From assembly GCA_023435335.1 (NCBI GenBank), contig JAEYRU010000242.1, positions 1 to 21,267 on the forward strand: a DNA stretch of 21,267 nt, written 5' to 3'. The position numbers and the translations under genes were made by a program. This document shows, piece by piece, positions 6,928 through 14,318 of this stretch. Each line of letters begins with the position of its first letter. The stretch's first letter is position 1. The notes under the pieces were generated by a model. That model saw only the letters and a list, made by a program, of their open reading frames with translations, was not told where the DNA came from and ran no database searches. The stretch is from Pseudomonadota bacterium. Lineage in GTDB: Bacteria > Pseudomonadota > Alphaproteobacteria > Rhizobiales > Rhizobiaceae.

Positions 6928-7931
6928 GGTTGCGCAAGCGACACTGGACGGGGGCCTTCGTCCTTTCGCTGGCCGCCCACGCGGGTGCGGCGGCCCTGCT
7001 CATGCAGGGCGACGGCGACGAGGTGCGGATCGCCGGTGGCGAGCAGTTCGAAATCGCGCTGCTCGGCAACGCGTTCGAGGATGCAAGCTCGGCGGGGACG
7101 GAGAACGGGGCCATGGAGCCCGCGATCCGGCCCTCCCCGGCCGCCGCGGAGCCCCTCCAGCCGGTCGAGCAGCCGGTGGCCCCCGTACCAACGGCTGTGA
7201 CGGCCCTCCCCGCACAACCGGACGTGACGCAGCCCGTCCTGCCCGACGAAGTGGCGGCAACGCCCCCCGAGACGCTCAAGACTACCGAAGCTACCGAAAG
7301 CGCGACCATCGACCCGCGGTCGGCGGACGAGGTGGAAGTCGAGCAGACCATCGCCGCGCTGGTGAACGTGCCGGTGCCGACCGCCCGCCCCTTCGAGACG
7401 CCGCAGGTGATCCAGCCCGCCGAGCGCCGGCCGGCCGACGTGCAACCCGCCCGGGGAGAGGAGGCGGCGCGGGCCACGGTCGAGACGCCGCGCGCGGAGG
7501 GCAAGCGCAGGCAGCAGCCGAAGGCCCTGCAGGCGGCCGGCAATGGCGGCAATTCGCGGGCTGATGCCCGCAGGGGCCAGGCGGACGGCGCCGACCGGGG
7601 CAGGCAGGCCGCTACCGGAAGCGCCGGCCCCGGCCGCGAGGCCGGCAACGCCGCCGTCTCCAACTACCCCGGCAAGATCGTCTCCAAGCTGCGCCGCAGC
7701 CTGCGCTATCCTCCCGCCGCGCGCCGCGACAGGCTGCGCGGCGAAGTGCATGTGGCCTTCACGGTGACCGGCGGCGGCGGTGTGGCGGGCGCACGCGTGG
7801 TGCGCAGCTCGGGCTATCCCATGCTCGACGAGGCCGCGCTGGAGACGGTGCGGCGGGCCGCACCCTTCCCGCCCATCCCGGACGGCCGCGCGGACTGGTC
7901 ATTCACCGTGCCGCTCGCCTTCACGCGTTGA
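6924..7931 (+). CDS. tonB: TonB, energy transducer
   Basis: TonB family protein, 335 aa. A basic N-terminus leads into one membrane anchor (about 9-26, TGAFVLSLAAHAGAAALLM), which includes the SxxxH-type arrangement of TonB (Ser15, His19). A long Pro/Ala/Glu-rich periplasmic spacer follows (about 60-240), and then the C-terminal TonB domain (about 255-335) with YPGKIVSKLRRSLRYPPAAR, GEVHVAFTV and SSGYPMLDEAALETVRRAAP. The start at 6924 overlaps the exbD2 stop in an ATGA; the frame is open far upstream, but that part is only the shadow of exbD2. It should link the ExbB/ExbD motor to the receptor encoded at 2876-5005, making this a receptor-dedicated TonB system. Confidence 0.93.
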   Translation: MRLRKRHWTGAFVLSLAAHAGAAALLMQGDGDEVRIAGGEQFEIALLGNAFEDASSAGTENGAMEPAIRPSPAAAEPLQPVEQPVAPVPTAVTALPAQPDVTQPVLPDEVAATPPETLKTTEATESATIDPRSADEVEVEQTIAALVNVPVPTARPFETPQVIQPAERRPADVQPARGEEAARATVETPRAEGKRRQQPKALQAAGNGGNSRADARRGQADGADRGRQAATGSAGPGREAGNAAVSNYPGKIVSKLRRSLRYPPAARRDRLRGEVHVAFTVTGGGGVAGARVVRSSGYPMLDEAALETVRRAAPFPPIPDGRADWSFTVPLAFTR

Positions 7932-7996
7932 CTTGAAACCGGCCAGCCGTGACAGACATCACACCAGGACCTACAGCCAGAAGGACGCAGAAAACG

Positions 7997-8320
7997 ATGT
8001 ACATCGCCATGAACCGCTTCAAGGTGCAGAAGGGCTCTGAGGAGGCCTTCGAGCAGATATGGAAGAACCGCGATTCCAAGCTCGGCGAAATGCAGGGCTT
8101 CCGCGAATTCCATTTGCTGAAGGGACCGGAGAACGAGGCGGAGGGCTATACGCTCTATGCCTCGCACACCGTGTGGGCCAGCCATGACGACTTCGTCGCC
8201 TGGACGAAGTCGCAGAATTTCCGCGACTCACACAAGAACGCCGGCAACAAGGGCCCGGCCGCGCCGACCTATCTCGGACATCCGCAGTTCGAAGGCTTCC
8301 AGGTGGTCGAAGGAGCGTAG
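7997..8320 (+). CDS. hmuQ: IsdG/HmuQ-type haem-degrading monooxygenase
   Basis: Small antibiotic-biosynthesis-monooxygenase-fold protein, 107 aa. It has the residues of the IsdG-type non-canonical haem oxygenases: Asn6 (MYIAMNRF), Trp69 (DDFVAW) and His79 (NFRDSH). The 10-residue Trp-to-His spacing equals that of staphylococcal IsdI (Asn6, Trp66, His76). The relative in Bradyrhizobium is HmuQ, which cleaves haem and releases iron. The ATG at 7997 has AAGGA 11 nt upstream; an in-frame GTG at 7949 is less likely. It is the last rightward gene of the haem locus, 65 nt after tonB, and ends 44 nt from the convergent putA end. It would release iron from haem brought in by the transporter, probably together with HmuS. 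Confidence 0.9.
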   Translation: MYIAMNRFKVQKGSEEAFEQIWKNRDSKLGEMQGFREFHLLKGPENEAEGYTLYASHTVWASHDDFVAWTKSQNFRDSHKNAGNKGPAAPTYLGHPQFEGFQVVEGA

Positions 8321-8364
8321 GCCGCTTGTAACCGCATCTCGGGCCTTCCCTCACCTCTGGCAGG

Positions 8365-11300
8365 TCACTCCGCTGCCGCGAGCAGGCTCGCATTGCCGCC
8401 GGCGGCGGTGGTGTCCACGCAAATCGCGCGCTCATGCACATAAGCTGCCGGGTCGATGACGTCGGTCACCAGCCGCACGATCGGCCCGCCGCGCTCCGAC
8501 AGGGCACGGCGCACCGCGCTCAGCGTCTCCGGATCGGCCGACATCGCGACGACGTCTATTTCGAGATGGCCGAGGTCGGCCGGATCGACCGCGCCGTCGT
8601 GAACCGCCAGCGGCAAATCCTTGCCCGCCAGCGGCTGAAGCGCGGCCTTGGCCCCAGGCGCCGCTGCGATCACGGCGTTGCCTGCCGCGAGCGCCTGCAC
8701 GACCTGCGCGATTAGTGTCTCGGCGTCGGTGCCGAGGCAGAGCACCCTGCCCCGCGGCGCGAGCAGCAGCGAGTTCGCCTCGCCGGTCGGCCCGGGCAGG
8801 TCGACGGGCCCGAAGTCCAGCGAGGCAGCAGCGGCGATGGCCACAGCCGCCTTGCCCCGCAGGTGCTTGCGCAGGACGGCGATGCGGTCGGAACGGGTTG
8901 ACCAGCCATCGTGCGCCGGATCGGACAGGTCGCCCTCGATCAGCGCCAGAGGGCCTGAAGCCGCCATTTCGGAGGACGGCGCGGCCACCGGCTTGCGGAA
9001 GCGCGGCAGATAGAGCGGCCCGCCGGCTTTCGGGCCGGTGCCGGACAGCCCTTCGCCGCCGAAAGGCTGCGCGCCGACCACCGCGCCGATCTGGTTGCGG
9101 TTGACGTAGATGTTGCCGGCATGGACGCGGTCGAGCACGTGCTGGACGCGGGCGTCGATACGGGTGTGCAGGCCGAAGGTGAGCCCGTATCCGCGATCGT
9201 TGACCGCCGCGATCACATCGTCAAGCTCGCCGGCCTCGAAGGTAGCGACGTGCAGCACCGGCCCGAAAACCTCGCGCTCGACGTCCGCTATGCCGGATAC
9301 GCGGAAGATGTGCGGCGGCACGAAGCGCCCGCTGGCCGGGGCATCGAGCTTCGCGATCAATCGCCCCTCGGCTTCCATCTTTGCGCAGTAGGCCGAAATT
9401 CCCTGTAGCGCCTCGTTGTCGATCACCGGACCGATATCGGTGGCCAGTTCCCACGGATCGCCCAGGCTCAGCGCCTGCATGGCGCCGGTGAGCATGGCGA
9501 GCACTTTCTTCTCCACGTCCTTCTGGACGTAGAGGATGCGCAGGGCCGAGCAGCGCTGGCCGGCGCTCTGGAAGGCCGAGGCGAGCGCGTCGCGCACCGC
9601 CTGCTCAGGCAGCGCGGTGGAATCGACGATCATTGCGTTGATGCCGCCGGTCTCGGCGATGAGCATGGCGTCCGGCGCGGCTGACTTCGCCAGTTGCCGC
9701 TCGATCAGCCGGGCGACTTCGGTGGAGCCGGTGAAGCAGACGCCTGCGATGCGGGGATCTGCCGTCAGCGGCGCACCGACACTCTCCCCGTCGCCCGGCA
9801 GAAGCTGGATCACGTCCTCCGGCACGCCTGCCTCGCGCAGCAACTGGACCGCGCGGAAGGCAATCAGCGGCGTCTGCTCGGCCGGCTTCGCGATGACGGC
9901 ATTGCCGGTGACGAGCGCGGCGGCAACCTGGCCGGTGAAGATCGCGAGCGGGAAATTCCAGGGCGAGATGCAGACGATCACACCGCGTGCGGCTGTATCG
10001 CGCTCCGCCTTCGGTGCCTCGGCGGCATAGTAGTGCAGGAAGTCGATCGCCTCCCGCACCTCGGCGACCGCGTCGGCGAGGTTCTTCCCCGCCTCCCGCG
10101 CGCACAGCGCATAGAATTCTTCGGCGCACGCCTCATACAGCACTGCGGCGCGCTGAAGGATCGCGGCGCGCTCCGCCACAGGCCTTGCGGCCCAGGCGGG
10201 TCGCATCTCGGCTGCGAGGGCTACGGCTTCGGCGACCTGGCCGGCGTCGGCCTCGACGACGGAGCCGACGATTTCGTCGATCCTTGCCGGATTGACGAGT
10301 TCACGGCGTCTGCCACTGCCCTTTGCCCGCGTCAGCGGGGCCGCTTCCCACCGATGGGGCTCCGCAAAGGCAGCGCGTGCCGTGTCGATCGTATCAAGCG
10401 TTACATGGTCCGAGAGATCGCGGCCCTGAGAATTGAATCGCGTCGGTATGAAGATGCCCGAAGGCATTGGAATCGCAGGATTATAGGCCTGCTCCTGCGC
10501 GGTGACGGCCTCGAAGGGATCGCGCGCGATCGTCTCCGGGCTGACCTCCTCGTCCACGATCTGATGCACGAAGGACGAGTTGGCGCCGTTCTCCAGCAGC
10601 CGGCGCACGAGATAGGCGAGCAGGTCCTCATGCGCGCCGACCGGCGCGTATATGCGGCAGCGCGTGCCTTCGATGCGCCGCACCTCCTCGTGCAGGGCCT
10701 CACCCATGCCGTGCAGCCGCTGGAACTCGAAGCTCGTACGGTCGCCGGCCATCGCCAGCACGGCAGCGACGGTGTGCGCATTGTGCGTGGCGAACTGCGG
10801 ATAGATGCGGTCGGTCATCGACAGCAGCTTCCGCGCATTGGCGATGTAGGAAACGTCGGTGTTGGTCTTGCGGGTGAAGACCGGATAGCCGGGCAAGCCG
10901 AGAACCTGCGCACGCTTGATCTCGCTGTCCCAGTAGGCCCCCTTGACCAGACGGACCATGATGCGCCGGTCGAGCTTTCCCGCAAGCGCATGGAGCCAAT
11001 CGATCACAAGGCCTGCCCGCGGCCCGTAGGCCTGCACCACGACGCCGAATCCGTCCCAACCGGCGAGCGTCGGGTCCGAAAGCACCCGCTCGATGACATC
11101 CAGCGACAGGTCGAGCCGATCGGCCTCCTCCGCGTCGATATTGAGGCCCATGCGTGCCGACTTGGCGGCGAGGCACAGGGACAGCAGCCTGTCCGCCATT
11201 TCCGGCAGCATCCGCTCCTTCTGCGAGACTTCGTAGCGCGGATGGATGGCCGAGAGCTTGACCGAAATGCCCGGGTTCTGCGCGATGTCGTCGCTCTTCG

Positions 11301-12015
11301 CCTCGCCCGCCAGCGCCGCGATCGCATCGGCATAGGCGCGGTGGTAGCGCCGGGCGTCGGCCTCGGTGCGCGCGGCCTCGCCGAGCATGTCGAAGGAGTA
11401 GAAATAGCCCTTGGCGGTCATCGGACGGCCATTCTTCAGAGCCTCGGCGATCGTGCGGCCGAGCACGAAGTTCTCGCCGAGTTCGCGCATGGCGGCGGCC
11501 ACCGCGCGGCGAATGACCGGTTCGCCGAGGCGGCGCACCAGGCCCCGCAGGGTGCGCTCTATCCCGCCCTCGCCCTCGTCCAGCACCCGGCCGGTCAGCA
11601 TCAGAGCCCAGGTCGAGGCGTTGACGAAGATCGATCCGGACTCGCCGGAATGCGCAGACCAGTCGTGCGGCGCGATCTTGTCCCGGATCAGGTCGTCCAT
11701 CGTTTCGGCGTCGGGCACGCGCAGCAGCGCTTCGGCCAAGCACATCAGCGCCACGCCTTCATGCGAGGAGAGACCGTATTCGGAGAGGAACGCCTCCATC
11801 AGGCGCGGATCGGACGATGCCCGCACGGCCCGAACGAGCTTCGCCGCATGCGCGGAGACCGCGCGCCGCTGCTCGCTTTCCAGAGCGGCTTCCTTCACGA
11901 GCCGGGCCAGGACGGCCTCCTCGTCGGGCAGGTAGGAAGAACGGATCTTCGCACGACGCTGGGCGAGTGTGGGCATGGCGCCTTCCGTGTTCGGGGTCTG
12001 CTCAAGCGATACCAT
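8365..12015 (-). CDS. putA: Bifunctional proline dehydrogenase / glutamate-semialdehyde dehydrogenase PutA
   Basis: Oxidises proline to glutamate in two steps, 1216 aa. Order: an alpha-helical arm (about 20-170); the FAD-dependent PRODH barrel (about 190-500) with VKLSAIHPRYE (252-262), GAYWDSEIKRAQ (359-370), FQRLHGMGE (431-439) and RRLLENGANSS (471-481), which holds the proline-binding arginine pair; a linker; the NAD-dependent aldehyde dehydrogenase (about 555-1000) with PWNFP (685-689), Glu788 in AETGG and catalytic Cys822 in GQRCSALR; and a C-terminal ALDH-like domain (about 1010-1216) that caps the substrate channel. There is no ribbon-helix-helix domain at the N-terminus, so it should not regulate its own gene; that job probably falls to the divergent Lrp-type gene. 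ATG at 11976 (GGAAGG four bases upstream) is an alternative start. Confidence 0.96.
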   Translation of the reverse strand: MVSLEQTPNTEGAMPTLAQRRAKIRSSYLPDEEAVLARLVKEAALESEQRRAVSAHAAKLVRAVRASSDPRLMEAFLSEYGLSSHEGVALMCLAEALLRVPDAETMDDLIRDKIAPHDWSAHSGESGSIFVNASTWALMLTGRVLDEGEGGIERTLRGLVRRLGEPVIRRAVAAAMRELGENFVLGRTIAEALKNGRPMTAKGYFYSFDMLGEAARTEADARRYHRAYADAIAALAGEAKSDDIAQNPGISVKLSAIHPRYEVSQKERMLPEMADRLLSLCLAAKSARMGLNIDAEEADRLDLSLDVIERVLSDPTLAGWDGFGVVVQAYGPRAGLVIDWLHALAGKLDRRIMVRLVKGAYWDSEIKRAQVLGLPGYPVFTRKTNTDVSYIANARKLLSMTDRIYPQFATHNAHTVAAVLAMAGDRTSFEFQRLHGMGEALHEEVRRIEGTRCRIYAPVGAHEDLLAYLVRRLLENGANSSFVHQIVDEEVSPETIARDPFEAVTAQEQAYNPAIPMPSGIFIPTRFNSQGRDLSDHVTLDTIDTARAAFAEPHRWEAAPLTRAKGSGRRRELVNPARIDEIVGSVVEADAGQVAEAVALAAEMRPAWAARPVAERAAILQRAAVLYEACAEEFYALCAREAGKNLADAVAEVREAIDFLHYYAAEAPKAERDTAARGVIVCISPWNFPLAIFTGQVAAALVTGNAVIAKPAEQTPLIAFRAVQLLREAGVPEDVIQLLPGDGESVGAPLTADPRIAGVCFTGSTEVARLIERQLAKSAAPDAMLIAETGGINAMIVDSTALPEQAVRDALASAFQSAGQRCSALRILYVQKDVEKKVLAMLTGAMQALSLGDPWELATDIGPVIDNEALQGISAYCAKMEAEGRLIAKLDAPASGRFVPPHIFRVSGIADVEREVFGPVLHVATFEAGELDDVIAAVNDRGYGLTFGLHTRIDARVQHVLDRVHAGNIYVNRNQIGAVVGAQPFGGEGLSGTGPKAGGPLYLPRFRKPVAAPSSEMAASGPLALIEGDLSDPAHDGWSTRSDRIAVLRKHLRGKAAVAIAAAASLDFGPVDLPGPTGEANSLLLAPRGRVLCLGTDAETLIAQVVQALAAGNAVIAAAPGAKAALQPLAGKDLPLAVHDGAVDPADLGHLEIDVVAMSADPETLSAVRRALSERGGPIVRLVTDVIDPAAYVHERAICVDTTAAGGNASLLAAAE

Positions 12016-12040
12016 AGCGCTCGCGTCGCCATCGACCGAA

Positions 12041-12100
12041 TTGCTCGACAGCGCAGTTCAATCGGGCTAAAATATAAGAACTTAACAAGTCATATGAACT
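12041..12100 (+). promoter_or_regulatory. putA-putR divergent control region
   Basis: The 97-bp space between putA and putR holds a rightward promoter candidate: -35 TCGACA (12045-12050), 17-bp spacer, -10 TAAAAT (12068-12073). Just downstream are a perfect short palindrome ACTT-aac-AAGT (12080-12090) and an overlapping imperfect one around CATATG (AGT-CATATGA-ACT, 12088-12100). Lrp-family proteins bind AT-rich imperfect palindromes, so these are plausible operator halves for PutR. No leftward promoter for putA is clear enough to place. Confidence 0.4.
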
Positions 12101-12112
12101 CGTGGACTCCCA

Positions 12113-12562
12113 ATGGCAGGCGAACTGGACCGCATGGACCGCAGCATCGTGGCCGCGCTCGCGCGCAACGGGCGCCTTTCGATGGCGGAACTCGCCGCGC
12201 AGGTGGGATTATCGAAGACGCCCGTGCAGGCGCGCGTCAGGCGGCTCGAGGCAGAAGGATATATCCGCGGCTACGCCGCCATCATCGACCGGGAGCGCAT
12301 GGGAGAGGGCCACGTGGCCTTCGTGCAGGTGACGCTGTCGGACACCCGCTCGGCCGCGCTCGATGCCTTCAACCGCGCGGCGATCGCCATTCCCGAAGTC
12401 GAGCAGTGCCACATGATCGCGGCGAGTTTCGATTACCTGCTCAAGGTGCGCACGAAGGACATCGCCTCCTACCGCCGTGTGCTCGGCGAGCGCATCTCGG
12501 CGCTGCCGCATGTGGAGCACACTTCGACCTTCGTGGCGATGGAGACGGTGAAGGACCGCTAG
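12113..12562 (+). CDS. putR: Lrp/AsnC family regulator, probable proline-responsive PutR
   Basis: Lrp/AsnC transcription factor, 149 aa, standard length. The N-terminal winged helix-turn-helix (about 5-62) contains LDRMDRSIVAALARNGRLSM, AELAAQVGLSKTPVQARVRRL and EGYIRGYAAIID; the C-terminal RAM ligand-binding domain (about 66-145) contains FVQVTLSD, VEQCHMIAASFDYLLKVRTKDIASY and HVEHTSTFVAMETV. Divergent placement next to a putA that lacks its own DNA-binding domain is the standard arrangement of PutR in Rhizobium, Agrobacterium and Rhodobacter, where it activates putA in response to proline. Family is certain, the proline role is inferred. It ends 8 nt from the end of the convergent cytochrome gene, with no clear terminator between. 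Confidence 0.92.
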   Translation: MAGELDRMDRSIVAALARNGRLSMAELAAQVGLSKTPVQARVRRLEAEGYIRGYAAIIDRERMGEGHVAFVQVTLSDTRSAALDAFNRAAIAIPEVEQCHMIAASFDYLLKVRTKDIASYRRVLGERISALPHVEHTSTFVAMETVKDR

Positions 12563-12570
12563 GCGCCGGC

Positions 12571-13767
12571 CTACTCCAGCGTCTTCAGGAAGGCGATCAG
12601 CGCCGCCCTTCCCCGATCGGTGAAAACGATCGGCTCGATCTCCGAATGCCCTGCCGGGGCTTCCGGGGCGCGGGAATAGTGGTCGATGACCTCCTCCAGC
12701 GTTCCGATCTGCCCGGAGTGCATGTAGGGCGGGCGGGAGGCGGCGCCGCGCAGCGACGGCGTCTTGAAGGCGCGTTCCAGCTCGTGCCCGTCGCGGATCA
12801 TGAAACGCAGTTCGTCGCACTTGTCCGGAGCATCGCTGTAAGGTCCCTCGCAGTTGAAGGGATCCGCCAGCACCTGTGCCACAGCTTGCGCGCGGCCGCG
12901 GTCCTCCGGCAGGCTGGGCACCGCGGGAACGCCCGTATTGTGGAAATGGTCGTCTGTGAAGCGCGGCCCGTTATGGCAGTTCACGCACTGCGCCTTTCCG
13001 ATGAACAGCTTCAGCCCTTCCGTTTCCAGATCGGAAAAGGCGGCGTCGCCCTGAGGTTCGCGACCCTCCGCGAGGGCGGCGGCGAAGCGATCGAAACGGG
13101 TTTCCTCATGCAGTATGGAGCGTTCGAAGGCAGCGATGGCCTTGCCCAGATTGGAGAAGACGCGGTCGATTTCAGCCTGCTGTTGTTCGTCCAGGGCCGC
13201 CCAGGCGGCCTTCTCCTGGTCATTACCATTGGGACCGGCATTACGAGGCAGCGCGGTCATGTCTGGCAGCGGTCCGAAAATGTTCTCGTAGCGCTCACCA
13301 TACTTGTCGGCGACCAGACGCGCGTATTGGGTGCGGTTGCCACCATGCTCGCGCGCGTCCTCCAACGGGCCCAGCGCCTGCGCCCACAGGCTGTCCTTGC
13401 GGCCATCCCAGAACTGCCAGGGGCTGTAGGCGACGCCGGCGAGCGGCATGGTTCGGCGGTCGGTGGTTCCGACGCCCCGCGCCAGCGCCAGCCCGTCCTG
13501 GAACTGCCGGTCGATGAGGTGGCAGGTGCCGCACGCCACCGCCCCGTTCGAGCTGAAATCAGTGTCGAAGAACAGCGTCGCTCCGAACGCCGCCGCGCGG
13601 CGGTCGTCCGCGAACCGGTTGGTCGGATCGGCGGCCAGCGGCGGCAGCGCGGCCAGCGACAGCGACGCGATCACGGCCTTCTCCTCGTCGGAAAACGAGG
13701 CAGGGTTGCAGCCTGCCAGGAGCAGCCCCAGAGCCGAAACCGCCAGACTTCTTAGCCAGATGGACAT
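12571..13767 (-). CDS. Di-haem cytochrome c peroxidase / MauG-family lipoprotein
   Basis: Exported di-haem protein, 398 aa. The N-terminus is a lipoprotein signal (LLLAGC, Cys20), so it is probably anchored to a membrane facing the periplasm. Two c-type haem sites are present: CGTCH (79-83) and CVNCH (261-265), each in the setting typical of the bacterial cytochrome c peroxidase/MauG family (FQDGLALARG, QFWDGRKDSLWAQALGPL, then FKTPSLRGAASRPPYMHSGQIGTLEEVIDHY). Family members reduce hydrogen peroxide or oxidise protein or small-molecule partners; which applies here cannot be read from sequence. It starts 7 nt after the FixH-like gene and shares its copper-type promoter, so a role in copper-linked periplasmic redox chemistry is a reasonable inference. 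The lipoprotein anchor differs from the soluble classical peroxidases. Confidence 0.92.
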   Translation of the reverse strand: MSIWLRSLAVSALGLLLAGCNPASFSDEEKAVIASLSLAALPPLAADPTNRFADDRRAAAFGATLFFDTDFSSNGAVACGTCHLIDRQFQDGLALARGVGTTDRRTMPLAGVAYSPWQFWDGRKDSLWAQALGPLEDAREHGGNRTQYARLVADKYGERYENIFGPLPDMTALPRNAGPNGNDQEKAAWAALDEQQQAEIDRVFSNLGKAIAAFERSILHEETRFDRFAAALAEGREPQGDAAFSDLETEGLKLFIGKAQCVNCHNGPRFTDDHFHNTGVPAVPSLPEDRGRAQAVAQVLADPFNCEGPYSDAPDKCDELRFMIRDGHELERAFKTPSLRGAASRPPYMHSGQIGTLEEVIDHYSRAPEAPAGHSEIEPIVFTDRGRAALIAFLKTLE

Positions 13768-13774
13768 GGTGCGC

Positions 13775-14227
13775 TCACAGGACGAGGTTGAACTCGGCCT
13801 CGTCAGTCCCTGCCGGACCTTCGACGGCGAGTTTCAGCACCCACCAGCCGCCCATGTTGAAGCGCATGCCTTCGATGCGGTAGCGCCCGTCGCCGATGTC
13901 GCCCGCCTGCGGCCGCGTCGGCAGGCCGTGGCCGTGCTGCGGCATGCCGCCGTCGACGCCGATGCGCGCGTCCACCACCGGCTCTCCGTCCGGCATAGTG
14001 ACGCTGACGATCCAGGCATGCAGTTGCCCCTGCTGTAGCGGCTCGACCTCTGGCTCAATCACGATCATGTAGAGGCCGTTCGCGGTGGGCTTGGACCGTG
14101 CGAGATCGAGCCCTTCCGGAGGCGCCATGAAGAAGCGCATGGCGAAGACGACGGCCGCCACCACCACGAGTACTGCAGCCAGCGCGGCCAGGATTTTTGC
14201 CCTGCGAGTCATGTTCGATCCGATCAT
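13775..14227 (-). CDS. Membrane-anchored FixH/YtkA-like periplasmic protein
   Basis: A 150-aa protein with an N-terminal membrane anchor or uncleaved signal (about 10-34) and a periplasmic immunoglobulin-like domain resembling FixH/YtkA proteins. The motif GGMPQHGHGLPT (93-104) and the later GMRFNMGGWW (120-129) supply Met95, His98, His100, Met121 and Met125, the kind of His/Met set used for copper in the periplasm; metal binding is inference. It begins the two-gene operon with the di-haem cytochrome (7-nt gap) just downstream of a CueR/HmrR-type promoter. The start could be the ATG at 14227 or the one at 14212 (preceded by GGAT); neither has a strong ribosome binding site. FixH itself works with the FixG/I/S proteins for cbb3 oxidase, which are absent here. 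Confidence 0.8.
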   Translation of the reverse strand: MIGSNMTRRAKILAALAAVLVVVAAVVFAMRFFMAPPEGLDLARSKPTANGLYMIVIEPEVEPLQQGQLHAWIVSVTMPDGEPVVDARIGVDGGMPQHGHGLPTRPQAGDIGDGRYRIEGMRFNMGGWWVLKLAVEGPAGTDEAEFNLVL

Positions 14228-14248
14228 CCAGTCAAGTAGATGCTGCAG

Positions 14249-14279
14249 CAGTTAGTCCTTCCAGTCACTGGAAGGTCAA
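14249..14279 (-). promoter_or_regulatory. Copper-responsive promoter of CueR/HmrR (MerR-family) type
   Basis: Read leftward, -35 TTGACC (14279-14274), a 19-bp spacer and -10 TAACTG (14254-14249) surround a perfect palindrome CCTTCCAGT-G-ACTGGAAGG (14275-14257). The over-long 19-bp spacer and a central dyad between the promoter boxes are hallmarks of MerR-family activation. The sequence closely follows, from memory, the E. coli copA promoter recognised by CueR (TTGACC, CCTTCC...GGAAGG, TAACCT) and rhizobial HmrR sites. It points at the FixH-like and cytochrome genes, about 20-27 bp upstream of the first start codon. No merR-family gene is in the window, so the regulator must be encoded elsewhere. 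Confidence 0.75.
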
Positions 14280-14318
14280 GCGGGATTTTTCTCCCACTGC
14301 AGCGTCCGCAGCAGGGTA

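Noticed and set aside
7932..7996. Separate iron box or promoter in front of the haem monooxygenase gene
   Set aside because: No TGA-N9-TCA and no convincing -35/-10 pair; read-through from tonB is the simpler explanation.
9694..13755. A 1353-codon open frame on the + strand running across putA, putR and the cytochrome gene
   Set aside because: It is opposite or out of frame with clearly homologous genes, has an Arg/Gly/His-heavy composition with no domain, and is expected in high-GC DNA where stop codons are rare on the opposite strand.
14221..14318. Hairpin around the CCTTCCAGT palindrome as a galM terminator
   Set aside because: galM is transcribed leftward and ends its coding at 14319, so a terminator could sit here, but the exact -35/19 bp/-10 promoter arrangement around the palindrome explains it better and no T-run follows the stem.
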